This document shows, piece by piece, positions 34,212-43,798 of a stretch of DNA of 64,000 bases; the first letter of the stretch is position 1; each line of letters opens with the position of its first letter. Source of the stretch: CALBPI01 sp038521865 (GTDB lineage: Bacteria; Pseudomonadota; Gammaproteobacteria; Steroidobacterales; Woeseiaceae); contig JBCBKO010000003.1 of the NCBI GenBank assembly GCA_038521865.1, forward strand, positions 429,392 through 493,391, written 5' to 3'. Under the pieces are notes generated by a model. That model was given only the letters and a program-made list of their open reading frames with translations. It was not told the origin of the DNA and did no database searches. Made by a program: the position numbers and the translations under genes.

Positions 34212-36144
34212 CCGCGGCAGCGACCATCATGAGCCCGAATATTTCTCACTGGGAATACTCCGCACCGTAGCGCTTGCCGCGCCAGCGATCTTTTTTGTCC
34301 TCGCCATACTGACGAAGGAATGGAAAACCGCCCTTTCCCTGTCGGTCTTTTTCGTTCTTGCCGCTAGCGCGATTATCTTCCGTAGAGGTCGCGACCACGG
34401 CGTGACACTACACCTTCTCATTCTGTTCCTCGTCGCGCATCAGACCAACCTGCTCTATCACTCTACCGACGTCGCAAACATCGGCTTGATCTGGCATATG
34501 ACGGTGCCACCGCTGGTCGCCCTACTCGGCAATCGATGGCATATCGTTATCTGGACTCCGATCATTCTGTCCATCGTGATCTGGGACTGGTACCTCTACC
34601 GCGACTATCCCTCCATGGCGCACCCGTTGAGCTTATTCAACCTGATCGGTGTCACGCTCGTCCTTTCCATTGCTGCCTACGGCGTCATCTCGCAGCGGGA
34701 CCGACGACAGAAGTCACTGAGAGAGGCCTTGGACGCATCGCGAGCCGAATCACGTCAGCGCGAAGAAGCCGAACGAGAAGCGACCGAGGCGAACGCAGCG
34801 ATCACCCGATTCCTCGGATCGATATCACACGAAATGCGCACCCCGCTGGCAAGTATCGTGGCCTCAGCAGAGGTAATCGAGCAGTCGGGGTCAGCAGGAT
34901 TGGATCAACGCTGGACACGCAATATCAAGGAGAGCGCCGATTCATTATTGATGCTGCTAAATGACGTCCTGGAACTTGCGAGCAGCGATTCCGGCAAAAC
35001 GCGCATTGCCGAAGAACGTTTCGAAGTAGAGGCCCTTTTGCAGAGTGTCACCGCGATCGTGCAGCCCATGGCGCAAATGAGTGCGAGCTTCCTGTTCATC
35101 GGTGCAACCCCAGACACGTTTGCCGAACGAATTGGCGATGCACCTCGGATTCGACAGGTGCTCGTAAATCTGATCAACAACGGCCTGCAACACTCCGGCG
35201 GAACTCGGGTCTGGTTGATTGTCAGTGGTCATGAAGATCGCCTCGACTTTGAAGTCGGAGACGACGGCAAAGGCATCGCGCTGGAGCACCATCATTCAAT
35301 TTTTAAGCCGTTCTATCAGGTAAGCGGTGACGAGCATCATGCTGATCAGAAAGGCACAGGGCTGGGGCTCGCTATCTGCAAGGGATATGTGGAGGCTATG
35401 GGAGGCAACATCGAGCTGAAGTCTCGATTGGGCGAAGGCACCCGTTTCCTGTTCTCGATTCCCGCAAGGCCAACGGGTAAGCACCGACTCCGCGACCTGA
35501 ATCCGCGAGGCACGCAGTGGCCTGAGAAGGTGAGCCTGTCAATTCCCTGTGAGAACGTCGAGCACTGGGCGAAACAGTGGTTGGATGCCTGGGGTATTGA
35601 ATCCGTCGAGCGAGGAAGACCGCTCTCTTTGCCGACGCCGAGTGCCCGCGGTCTCATCACATTCCATGAGCTTACCGGGCAATTGATAGACGTTCCCACA
35701 CAACCCGCCGAGGTACGCGAGGTATCGACCGACCCCGGTAAAGGACTCAAGATTCTGATGTGCGACGATGATGAGGTAATCCTCGAGGCGTTTGCAGAGA
35801 TGTTTCGACGCCGAGGGTACAAAACGAGTCGTGTTGCCTCCGGCGCGGACCTGATTGCACACCTGAAACGCAGCCATTACGACGTAGTCGTGCTGGATTT
35901 GAATCTCAATGGCGAGTCTGGCATCGATGTTTTGAAGCAGATCCGCGGCTTGACGTCGAACAAGGCTGATGTTCCCGTTTGTATTTTGAGCGGCAGCTGG
36001 AACCAGCGTGAAAACTGTTTAGACGCCGGGGCTCAGCTTTATTTGACCAAGCCCTGCACCTCGCAAGAATTGATCGACGCGGTCGAATCGCTAGCGGCAA
36101 ACGACAAAGTAGCGAACGAGCATGCACCTGTCGTAAGGTCTTGA
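34201..36144 (+). CDS. Hybrid sensor histidine kinase / response regulator
   Basis: The 647-residue protein has about six N-terminal membrane helices (residues 18-165), a short coiled coil (RAESRQREEAEREATEAN), then the kinase core. Visible motifs are the H-box ISHEMRTPLAS, N-box VLVNLINNGLQHSGG, G1 VGDDGKGI and G2 KGTGLGLAICKGYVEAMGG. A degenerate linker follows, then a C-terminal receiver domain with MCDDDEV, phospho-acceptor in VVVLDLNLNGESG and the conserved Lys in LYLTKPC. The phosphoryl group can pass to the internal receiver; no separate output protein is adjacent. The membrane region has no recognisable periplasmic domain, so the signal may be sensed in the membrane. Confidence 0.92.
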   Translation: MSHDRGSDHHEPEYFSLGILRTVALAAPAIFFVLAILTKEWKTALSLSVFFVLAASAIIFRRGRDHGVTLHLLILFLVAHQTNLLYHSTDVANIGLIWHMTVPPLVALLGNRWHIVIWTPIILSIVIWDWYLYRDYPSMAHPLSLFNLIGVTLVLSIAAYGVISQRDRRQKSLREALDASRAESRQREEAEREATEANAAITRFLGSISHEMRTPLASIVASAEVIEQSGSAGLDQRWTRNIKESADSLLMLLNDVLELASSDSGKTRIAEERFEVEALLQSVTAIVQPMAQMSASFLFIGATPDTFAERIGDAPRIRQVLVNLINNGLQHSGGTRVWLIVSGHEDRLDFEVGDDGKGIALEHHHSIFKPFYQVSGDEHHADQKGTGLGLAICKGYVEAMGGNIELKSRLGEGTRFLFSIPARPTGKHRLRDLNPRGTQWPEKVSLSIPCENVEHWAKQWLDAWGIESVERGRPLSLPTPSARGLITFHELTGQLIDVPTQPAEVREVSTDPGKGLKILMCDDDEVILEAFAEMFRRRGYKTSRVASGADLIAHLKRSHYDVVVLDLNLNGESGIDVLKQIRGLTSNKADVPVCILSGSWNQRENCLDAGAQLYLTKPCTSQELIDAVESLAANDKVANEHAPVVRS

Positions 36145-36169
36145 GGATACTTCTCCGTCGAGCCTCAAT

Positions 36170-37930
36170 ATGAAAACTCTGTCAGCGGTGCTTATCGCTT
36201 TTTCGATCTTGGTATCTGGCTGCGCCGTCACGCCTCCGGGTAACAATGCAGACGAACAGTTAAGAGCCCTGTACGAGCGCGAGTTCGAGTGGCGCCAGCA
36301 GCAAGCGGGTCGCACACGAGATGCAGACGGTGAATGGACCTCCGCTACTTTGCTGCCGAGCGTAACGCCGGAGTCTTACGCAAAGAAACTGACTTACTGG
36401 GAACAGGCGCTTTCAGAGCTCTACGAGATCCCGAGGGGAGCACTGAGCCATGACGAGGCGATCAACGCAGATGTGTTCGAGGCGATCGTATCAGCGAACG
36501 CCAACAACGTACGTTTCAAGACCTACGAGGCACCACTGAACTCCGATTCGTTCTTTTGGACGGGGTTACACCAGCAGTACCGCGGGTTCCCGGATGTAGA
36601 AGGCTACGAAAACTACATTGCACGAATCGACGATATCCCACGCTATTTCGATGAGCATATCGCCAACATGCGCAGCGGTCTGGCGAGAGGTTTCACACCA
36701 CCCGCGGTCACTCTGCAAGGACGTACCGCTTCGATTGACCAGTTCTTGATCGCGGGTCGAGACAACCCTTTTTTTGAAGCTGCGACTCGTTTTCCGGCAC
36801 GCATTGAGCGGGAACAGCAAGAACAAATCGCGCTTGCCCTTGAAGCCGCGATCAACCGATCGGTCGTACCGGCGTACAGCAATCTCAAGCGGTTTATGGT
36901 TGAGGAGTACCTGCCCAACGCAAGACAAACGCTGGGTGCGAGTGAGTTGCCCGATGGAGAAGCGTTCTACCAATCACAAATTCTTCAATACACGACACTG
37001 ACGCTCACACCTGAAGCAATACATGAAACAGGGTTGAGTGAGGTCGCACGTATCCGCAAAGCGATGCTCAGCATTATCGACGAGCTTGAGTTTGATGGTG
37101 ACCTTGCGGCTTTTTATGAGTTCCTGCGCACCGACCCGCAGTTCTACGCGAAAACACCTGACGAGCTCATGGGAGTTTCAGCGTACGTCGACAAACGCAT
37201 GGCCGCACGAATACATGACGTGCTCGGATTTCTGCCGAGGCAGCGCCATACCATTGCACCGGTTCCCGACGCGATCGCTCCGATTTATACGGCAGGTCGA
37301 GGTGGCTATGGTCGCTGCTGGATGAATACCTACAATCTCCCGGCCCGTCCGCTCTACACGATTCCAGCGCTCACGTTGCACGAGTGCTCGCCCGGTCACT
37401 CTCTGCAGTTCGCGATTGCGCAGGAGGCGCCTGGCGACATCCCCGAATTTCGCGCACGCAACTACTTTTCCGGCTACGGCGAGGGCTGGGGTTTATATAC
37501 CGAGTGGTTGGGCGGTGAGATCGGCATCTACCGCACGCCTTACGAGCGATTCGGACAACTGACTTACGAAATGTGGCGTGCCTGCCGTCTGGTCATCGAT
37601 ACGGGCGTGCACCACTTCGGTTGGACTCGCGAAGAAGCACTTGCGTATCTGCGCGACAACGCAGCTTTGTCGGAGCATGAAGTAACAACCGAGATCGATC
37701 GCTACATCTCATGGCCTGCGCAGGCACTCTCCTACAAGCTAGGGGAGCTTCTGATTCGGGAAAAACGCAAGCTCGCCGAACAAACACTCGAGGGCGACTT
37801 CGACCAGCGCTATTTCCACGACAAGATTCTCTCTCTGCGTTCGGTGCCACTGTCTGTCCTTGAGAGTGAGCTCGATGCATGGATCGAAGCAGGCGGACCG
37901 GATCCGTACGAGGGTTTTGATATCGACTAG
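36170..37930 (+). CDS. DUF885 family lipoprotein (putative metallopeptidase-like)
   Basis: The 586-residue protein starts with a lipoprotein signal ending in ILVSGC (Cys18). The DUF885 core is visible as RGGYGRCWMNTYNL, LTLHECSPGHSLQFAIAQE (the HExxPGH motif with a Cys and Ser inside) and YFSGYGEGWGLYTEWLGGEIG. The HExxPGH and following Glu residues resemble a zinc peptidase site, so a periplasmic peptidase is likely, though the family is poorly characterised. Its TAG shares CTAG (37927-37930) with the convergent DUF2189 gene. Confidence 0.9.
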   Translation: MKTLSAVLIAFSILVSGCAVTPPGNNADEQLRALYEREFEWRQQQAGRTRDADGEWTSATLLPSVTPESYAKKLTYWEQALSELYEIPRGALSHDEAINADVFEAIVSANANNVRFKTYEAPLNSDSFFWTGLHQQYRGFPDVEGYENYIARIDDIPRYFDEHIANMRSGLARGFTPPAVTLQGRTASIDQFLIAGRDNPFFEAATRFPARIEREQQEQIALALEAAINRSVVPAYSNLKRFMVEEYLPNARQTLGASELPDGEAFYQSQILQYTTLTLTPEAIHETGLSEVARIRKAMLSIIDELEFDGDLAAFYEFLRTDPQFYAKTPDELMGVSAYVDKRMAARIHDVLGFLPRQRHTIAPVPDAIAPIYTAGRGGYGRCWMNTYNLPARPLYTIPALTLHECSPGHSLQFAIAQEAPGDIPEFRARNYFSGYGEGWGLYTEWLGGEIGIYRTPYERFGQLTYEMWRACRLVIDTGVHHFGWTREEALAYLRDNAALSEHEVTTEIDRYISWPAQALSYKLGELLIREKRKLAEQTLEGDFDQRYFHDKILSLRSVPLSVLESELDAWIEAGGPDPYEGFDID

Positions 37931-38706
37931 ATCGGCATCTCAGGCCAGCCTGTTGCGTCGAGCGTTTCCCGGTAACTGTGCCATGCCGCATAGGCAAGCC
38001 ACGGCATTGTGATGATCAACCCGAGCCCAGCCGTCGCAAAACTCAAGAGCGTTAGCGACACAATTAACAGACCCCAGAAAACCGAGACCCGCTTGTTGCG
38101 CAACACCGCGTTGATGCTGGAGACACACGCGGTCACCATATCGACATCGCGGTCGGCAATCATGGGTAATGAGAACACCGCAGTGGCGAAGGTAAATGCC
38201 GCGAACACGGCGCCGATGGCCGAGCCAACCGCAATAAACTGCAAGAATACTTGTGGGTCGCCACGCTCGATCATGAACAGAGCGTTGAGCACCATACCCG
38301 AACGCGACCAGATCATGAGTATCACCATCTGCACCAGCGCAAAGACACCCGCCTGACCAACCACGCGTCTGGCCAGTCTCAGCGCATCGGAGAGTGCCGG
38401 TTCGCGATCCTGCTCATGCGCTTTCGCGACGCTGTAGAGACCGACCGCCAGTAACGGCGCGAGGAACACAAAGCCAGACAATAGGGCCGCAAGCAAAATG
38501 AAGCTGCCGAGATACCAGGCAAGCGCAGAGAGTGCGACGCTACCGATCCAGATAGCCAATCCGAATTTCAGTGAGATCTCACGAGCAAGCTCGAGATCCC
38601 GCCAGCCAGCGCGCAGCCACCGGAAAGGTGAACCAAACGTCAGTCTGGCGCACGGCACCACGAATGGTTTGCCGGCAGTGTCGTCGACGGACCGATCTGC
38701 GGTCAT
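37927..38706 (-). CDS. DUF2189 integral membrane protein
   Basis: The 259-residue protein has six predicted membrane helices, beginning after the phrase FGSPFRWLRAGWRDLELARE. Later phrases FLAPLLAVGLYSVAKAHEQDR and FSLPMIADRDVDMVTAC are typical of DUF2189 proteins. The function is unknown. A GGGGGG Shine-Dalgarno sequence lies seven bases before the ATG, inside an inverted repeat (ATGACA 38708-38713 with TGTCAT 38723-38728) that could act as an operator or mask the ribosome site. Confidence 0.85.
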   Translation of the reverse strand: MTADRSVDDTAGKPFVVPCARLTFGSPFRWLRAGWRDLELAREISLKFGLAIWIGSVALSALAWYLGSFILLAALLSGFVFLAPLLAVGLYSVAKAHEQDREPALSDALRLARRVVGQAGVFALVQMVILMIWSRSGMVLNALFMIERGDPQVFLQFIAVGSAIGAVFAAFTFATAVFSLPMIADRDVDMVTACVSSINAVLRNKRVSVFWGLLIVSLTLLSFATAGLGLIITMPWLAYAAWHSYRETLDATGWPEMPI

Positions 38707-38768
38707 AATGACACCCCCCGATTGTCATCTCCGCATCTACGGTAGCACAGCGGAATTACCCGTGCGTC

Positions 38769-39782
38769 TCAGCCCAACGCGCGCAAACCAATCGCGGTTC
38801 GTATGCGATCCATTAGCGGTGTTGCGACGTTTCGTGCTTTCTCAGCCCCTTCCAGCAGCACACGCTCGACGTGACCGGGATCGGCGATCAAGCGTTCGTA
38901 TTCCTCCCGAGCCGGTGCGATGTGAGCGTCAACATATTCGAACAACTCCTGCTTCGCTGCACCCCACGCGATGCCTTCGCGAAACTTCTGAGCCATTGCC
39001 TCAGATTCCTCCTGAGTCGCAAATGCACGATAGATCTCGAAGAGCGTCGAATCATCAGGGTCTTTAGGCTCTCCCGGCTCCAGCGAGTTCGTCTTGATCT
39101 TCATCACCAACTTGCGTAGGCGCTTCGACGGCTCAAACAAGGGAATCGTGTTGCCGTAGCTCTTCGACATCTTTCGACCGTCCAATCCTTTCAGCACCGC
39201 GGTGCTATCGTCGATCACAGGCTCGGGCAACGTGAGCAAATCGTCATAGTGATGGTTAAAGCGCTGCGCGATATCTCTTGCCATCTCCACATGCTGCTTC
39301 TGGTCTCGGCCTACCGGGACGTGGGTCGCGCTGAACATCAAGATGTCCGCCGCCATCAACACGGGGTAACTGAACAGCGCCATGGTGATGCCTTTATCGT
39401 CGTCCTTGTTGCCCGAGGCAGCGTTCGCGTCGACAGCGGCTTTGTAGGCATGCGCGCGGTTCATCAGCCCCTTTGCCGTCTGGCTCGATAACACCCAGGT
39501 AAGCAGTGGAATTTCGGGAATGTCACTCTGCCGGTAAAACACCGTGTTTTTGGTATCGAGCCCCAGAGCGAGCCAACTCGCCGCGATCTCCAGTGTGGAC
39601 CTCTGGATCTTCTCCGGGTCTTCGCTCTTCACGAGCGCATGCAGATCCGCCAGGAAATAGAAGTTCTCCCGGCTTGGGTCCCTGGAGCTCTCTATGCCCG
39701 GACGAATCGCACCCACATAGTTGCCGATGTGCGGCGTCCCGGTCGTGGTAATCCCGGTGAGCCATACCGCTTTATCGCTCAT
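38769..39782 (-). CDS. trpS: Tryptophan--tRNA ligase
   Basis: The 337-residue class I synthetase charges tRNA-Trp. The HIGH-type motif is PHIGN (17-21) and KMSKS is at 204-208 in GLDGRKMSKSYGN. Other family phrases are FLADLHAL, YPVLMAADILMF and VPVGRDQKQHVE. Length and motifs match bacterial TrpRS. It starts three bases after the end of the gamma-glutamyltransferase gene on the same strand, so the two are likely co-transcribed. Confidence 0.97.
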   Translation of the reverse strand: MSDKAVWLTGITTTGTPHIGNYVGAIRPGIESSRDPSRENFYFLADLHALVKSEDPEKIQRSTLEIAASWLALGLDTKNTVFYRQSDIPEIPLLTWVLSSQTAKGLMNRAHAYKAAVDANAASGNKDDDKGITMALFSYPVLMAADILMFSATHVPVGRDQKQHVEMARDIAQRFNHHYDDLLTLPEPVIDDSTAVLKGLDGRKMSKSYGNTIPLFEPSKRLRKLVMKIKTNSLEPGEPKDPDDSTLFEIYRAFATQEESEAMAQKFREGIAWGAAKQELFEYVDAHIAPAREEYERLIADPGHVERVLLEGAEKARNVATPLMDRIRTAIGLRALG

Positions 39783-39785
39783 CGC

Positions 39786-41504
39786 TCAAAATCCCGCGGC
39801 GTGACCGTCCTTGCGGGACTCAGAAGCGCCGTAATAGACGCCCTCCTCATCGTCGAACAGGATTGCCTGATAGCCGCCGTATCCACCTGCGCCTGCGCGC
39901 ACTTTATGACCACGCGCTTCCAAGGCTTCTTGCGTCTGCACAGAAATACCGCTCTCTACATGCACGGTACCACCTTCGCTCATGCGTTCACCGGTCGGCT
40001 CTGAAGACCCATCATGCCGGATTCGTGCTGCATCGCCTGCTTCCTGCAGGTTCATGCCGAAGTCGACCATGTTGACGATGATTTGTGCATGTCCCTGCGG
40101 CTGCATGCCGCCGCCCATCAATCCGAAAGACATCAGCGGTTTGCCATCTTTCATGGCAAACGCCGGGATAATCGTGTGGAACGGACGTTTGCCGGGTTCG
40201 AATACATTCGCGTGCGTCGGGTCGAGCGAGAACAGCTCACCTCGATCCTGAAGAATAAAACCGAGATCCCCTGGGGTCATGCCGCTGCCCATGCCACGAT
40301 AGTTAGACTGGATTAACGAAACCATGTTGCCGTCCGCGTCGGCGACAGTGAGGTAAATCGTGTCACCATCCGTCGGCGCGTCGCCGGCGGGTAGCTTTGT
40401 GGATGCCTTTTCGCCAATCAGCTTGCGTCGCTGCGCGGCATATTCCTTGGAAATCAACCAATCGACCGGAACATCGACAAACTCCATGTCCGCATAGAAG
40501 CGAGCACGATCCTCGAACGCGAGCTTTTTCGCTTCGACAAATGTGTGGACGTATTGCTCACTGCCATAACCCATGGAAGCGATATCGAATCCCTCGAGAA
40601 TGTTCAGGATCTGCAGCGCAGCGATGCCTTGACCATTCGGCGGCAATTCAAAAACCTCAACGCCACGATAGGTCGTTGAGACCGGGGTCACCCAGTCCGA
40701 TGTATGTTGCTCCAGATCAGCAACGCTCAGGTAGCCGCCCTGCTCCTGGACATAGTCCGCGATCTTTTGCGCAATAGGACCCGAGTAAAACGCATCCCGA
40801 CCGCCTTCTGCGATCGCGCTGTAAGTGCTGGCCAGGCGTGGATTACGGAACATCTGGCCTTTCGCGGGTGTTTTGCCGTCCGGCATGAACGTTTCACTGA
40901 ACCCCGGATACTGAGACAACACGCGCGCGTTGCGCTCCCAATAGAAGGCGATCAGTTCGCTGACCGGAAATCCCTCCCGAGCGTATCGGATGGCAGGTGC
41001 CAGCACTTCGCTCATGGGCAGCTTTCCGTAGCGTTGATGCAATTCAAACCAGCCATCAACAGCACCCGGAACGCTGACCGGCAACGGGCCTCGCGGCGGA
41101 ATGCTGTCGACGCCGAGCGCATCAAGATCGGACTTCAATTGCTCCAGCGTCAAAGATCGGGGAGCCCGGCCACTGGCATTCAGGCCCGACAATGATTCGG
41201 TCTCTGCATCCCACACGATAGCGAACAGATCGCCACCGATGCCGCATCCGGTGGGTTCCATAAGTCCTAGCGCCGCGTTAGCTGCGATCGCTGCGTCGAC
41301 CGCACTGCCGCCGGCCTTGAGAACATCGAGCGCGATTTGGGTAGCCAGAGGCTGGCTGGTTGCTGCCATTCCATGCGGAGCGATCACCTCCGACCGTGAA
41401 GCGTGCGCCATCGAACTCAGCCGGTCATAACTATGCGCAACCTCACCGGTCGACAAAGCGACAACACCCAACGCCGTCCAGGCGATATGCTTCCAGTTCA
41501 GCAT
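39786..41504 (-). CDS. Gamma-glutamyltransferase family protein
   Basis: The start is ATG 41504 (AGGGG upstream), giving 572 residues with a signal peptide (IAWTALGVVALSTGEVAHS). Family phrases include GGSAVDAAIAANAALGLMEP, CGIGGDLFAIVW and FELPPNGQGIAAL. The self-cleavage site reads GDTIYLTVADADGN, so the catalytic Thr is kept but the usual second Thr is Ile. The precursor should split into two chains there and act on periplasmic gamma-glutamyl compounds. The C-terminus is HAAGF. It is divergent from pepQ (105 bases) and upstream of trpS. Confidence 0.92.
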   Translation of the reverse strand: MLNWKHIAWTALGVVALSTGEVAHSYDRLSSMAHASRSEVIAPHGMAATSQPLATQIALDVLKAGGSAVDAAIAANAALGLMEPTGCGIGGDLFAIVWDAETESLSGLNASGRAPRSLTLEQLKSDLDALGVDSIPPRGPLPVSVPGAVDGWFELHQRYGKLPMSEVLAPAIRYAREGFPVSELIAFYWERNARVLSQYPGFSETFMPDGKTPAKGQMFRNPRLASTYSAIAEGGRDAFYSGPIAQKIADYVQEQGGYLSVADLEQHTSDWVTPVSTTYRGVEVFELPPNGQGIAALQILNILEGFDIASMGYGSEQYVHTFVEAKKLAFEDRARFYADMEFVDVPVDWLISKEYAAQRRKLIGEKASTKLPAGDAPTDGDTIYLTVADADGNMVSLIQSNYRGMGSGMTPGDLGFILQDRGELFSLDPTHANVFEPGKRPFHTIIPAFAMKDGKPLMSFGLMGGGMQPQGHAQIIVNMVDFGMNLQEAGDAARIRHDGSSEPTGERMSEGGTVHVESGISVQTQEALEARGHKVRAGAGGYGGYQAILFDDEEGVYYGASESRKDGHAAGF

Positions 41505-41609
41505 CGAGATTACCCCTAATAAAAGGTTTACAACCCGGTCATGGGAGCACACGGCCGAGGGTCGTGCAACCGTCATCTGATCACCGCGATCGCGGTATAC
41601 TTGCGGCCT

Positions 41610-42959
41610 ATGAATACGCCTGCAATGCCCGATCACAACCTGTATCAATCGCATCTCGATATCGTAATCAAAACGTACGAGCAAGCATTGGATGCGGCCG
41701 GTGCCGACGTCGCTGTCGTGTATGCGGGTGGTCTGATCTATCGCTTTCTTGACGACCAGTCACATCCGTTCGTTGTGAATCCGCACTTCGCCTGGTGGCT
41801 ACCGCTTGTGCGTACGCCAGACTGCTATGTGATTTTTAAGCCGGGTCAGAAGCCGATTTTGGCCTACTGCCAACCGGACGACTACTGGCACGCGACGCCA
41901 GACGCACCCGACCCCTTTTGGTCGGACCAATTCGACGTGCGCCCGACCAAACAGGCACAAGATGCACGCGACCTGCTGCCACCGACGGCGCGGGCACCCA
42001 TTTTTATCGGCGAAATTACGACGCAGGAACAGTCGCTTGGCGTCGAGCGCATCAACCCCAGCGCGGCAATCCATTGGCTCGACAGTGCACGAACCACCAA
42101 GAGTGACTACGAGATTCAGCAACTGCGCAATGCAAGCATGCTCGGCGCAAGGGCGCATGATGCGGCTCGCCGGCGGTTCGAGTCAGGCAGTGCCAGCGAG
42201 TACGAGCTGCATCAGACCTTTCTCGATGCCATCGAAGCCGTCGATCATGATCTGCCCTATCACAGCATCGTCGCTTTAAATGAGCACGCCGCAATCCTGC
42301 ACTACCAACATCGCGACCGGGTTGCACCGGATCAAGCGCGTAGCTTTTTGATTGACGCCGGTGCTGCGATGGACGGCTACGCATCGGACATTACGCGAAC
42401 CTACACTCGCACTACAGGCGAATTCGCTGAGCTCATCGATGCGATGGACGTCCTGCAGCAAGGCATATGCGACGACATCAAGGCAGGCACCAACTACCCC
42501 GAGTTACACCGACAGACGCATCAGCGACTCGCAAAACTGATGGTCGATTATCAGCTGGCGACAGGATCTCCCGAGGCCCTGGTCGAAAGCGGGGTGACAC
42601 GGGTGTTCTTTCCACATGGACTCGGCCATTACCTCGGACTTCAGGTGCATGATGTTGGCGGGCACCAGCTCGATAGCAGCGGTACGGCGACCGAGCGGCC
42701 GGAGGATGACCCTCACCTGCGCCTGACGAGGGGGCTTGCAGAAAACGAAGTCATCACCGTCGAGCCGGGCATTTACTTCATCAATATGCTGCTGGAGCCA
42801 CTCAAAGCGTCTTCACACGCTGGCCTCGTCAACTGGTCACGGGTCGAAGCGTTGAAGCCGTTTGGTGGTATCCGAATTGAGGATAACGTGCGGGTACTGG
42901 CTAATGGTGTTGAGAACCTGACCCGGGATGCATTTTTGAAGTCTGGCGCTGAAGTCTGA
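41610..42959 (+). CDS. pepQ: Xaa-Pro dipeptidase
   Basis: The start is ATG 41610, giving 449 residues, the usual length. All five metal ligands of the M24B pita-bread fold are visible: Asp249 and Asp260 in LIDAGAAMDGYASDITR, His340 in FFPHGLGHYLG, Glu385 in TVEPGIYF, and Glu424 in IRIEDNVRV. The enzyme cleaves dipeptides with C-terminal proline in the cytosol and needs two Mn2+. It is divergent from the gamma-glutamyltransferase gene, so the two may share regulation of peptide and glutathione turnover. Confidence 0.93.
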   Translation: MNTPAMPDHNLYQSHLDIVIKTYEQALDAAGADVAVVYAGGLIYRFLDDQSHPFVVNPHFAWWLPLVRTPDCYVIFKPGQKPILAYCQPDDYWHATPDAPDPFWSDQFDVRPTKQAQDARDLLPPTARAPIFIGEITTQEQSLGVERINPSAAIHWLDSARTTKSDYEIQQLRNASMLGARAHDAARRRFESGSASEYELHQTFLDAIEAVDHDLPYHSIVALNEHAAILHYQHRDRVAPDQARSFLIDAGAAMDGYASDITRTYTRTTGEFAELIDAMDVLQQGICDDIKAGTNYPELHRQTHQRLAKLMVDYQLATGSPEALVESGVTRVFFPHGLGHYLGLQVHDVGGHQLDSSGTATERPEDDPHLRLTRGLAENEVITVEPGIYFINMLLEPLKASSHAGLVNWSRVEALKPFGGIRIEDNVRVLANGVENLTRDAFLKSGAEV

Positions 42960-42974
42960 ACACCAACCGCAACA

Positions 42975-43256
42975 TCAGCCAGCGAAACGGTCCATTGCAG
43001 CAGCCAATTCGAAGTCCTTGGCGGTGATTCCGCCTGCGTAGTGGGTGGTCAGCTCGACCTTTACGGTGTTGTAGACGTTGTACCACTCTGGGTGGTGGTC
43101 CATTTTCTCGGCCACCAGAGCGACCCTGGACATAAACCCGAAGGCGGCAACGAAGTCGCTGAAGCGGAATGATTTCGCCAGCTTTCCAGCCTCGACGTTC
43201 CACCCATCCAGCGCTGCTGTCGCAGTAAGAATGTCCTGTTCGTCCATTGCGCTCAT
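42975..43256 (-). CDS. phhB: Pterin-4a-carbinolamine dehydratase
   Basis: This 93-residue protein contains KMDHHPEWYNVYNTVKVEL and LTTHYAGGITAKDFELA, the E-K-M-x-H-H-P and T-H-x-x-G-G-[IL]-T signatures. It dehydrates the 4a-hydroxy-tetrahydropterin released by aromatic amino acid hydroxylases. The start at ATG 43256 overlaps the stop of the DUF3291 gene (ATGA at 43253-43256); a longer frame upstream is only that gene's shadow. No phenylalanine hydroxylase is in the window. Confidence 0.93.
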   Translation of the reverse strand: MSAMDEQDILTATAALDGWNVEAGKLAKSFRFSDFVAAFGFMSRVALVAEKMDHHPEWYNVYNTVKVELTTHYAGGITAKDFELAAAMDRFAG

Positions 43257-43708
43257 CCCTCGGTCTCCTGTCGCCGACCCTGTGAAAAACCGAAAGCTAC
43301 ATCGCCCGGTCCGTTGAGTGTAAGCCATTCCAGTCGGTGCTGAGCTTCTGTGATCGTCGGACGGGTACCGGGAGTCACCCACCAGAGCGCTTTATTGGCG
43401 CCAGAACGAGGCAGGAACCACGATGCCCTATGGCGCAAGTATTCGCCATGAGCCGAGCGATATACGAAATCCTCCAGCGCCTGCACGCTCTGCCAGACGG
43501 AAAGTGCGATCACCAAACCGGGTTCGCCGAACATCACTTCGGCTTTAGCCTCTTCATCTGCGTCATCCAATCGCCACACAAATCCGGGTGAGCCCTCTGC
43601 CAACGCGTTGATGGCAGCAATTCCGTCAAAAAACGGCTGAATCCTCGCATCGCCACGGGGAAATCTCGGCGTTGCAACATTCACATGTGCAACAAATTTT
43701 TCGTTCAT
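43253..43708 (-). CDS. DUF3291 family protein
   Basis: The 151-residue protein has the pattern of DUF3291, a ferredoxin-like ABM-type fold: FVAHVNVATPRFPRGD, PGFVWRLDDADEEA, ALSVWQSVQALEDFVYRSAH and the C-terminal ALWWVTPGTRPTITEAQHRL. The family is thought to hold cofactor-free oxygenase-like proteins, but the role is unknown. No signal peptide. It is translationally coupled to the phhB gene by an ATGA overlap, hinting at a pterin or aromatic context. Confidence 0.85.
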   Translation of the reverse strand: MNEKFVAHVNVATPRFPRGDARIQPFFDGIAAINALAEGSPGFVWRLDDADEEAKAEVMFGEPGLVIALSVWQSVQALEDFVYRSAHGEYLRHRASWFLPRSGANKALWWVTPGTRPTITEAQHRLEWLTLNGPGDVAFGFSQGRRQETEG

Positions 43709-43798
43709 GGATTGCGGCCCGATGCATTGACTTGAAAGACCGAACTCGGCATGGTCGCAAGTGTGCGATTTTTACCGCAGCAATGCGAGGAGTGTTTG

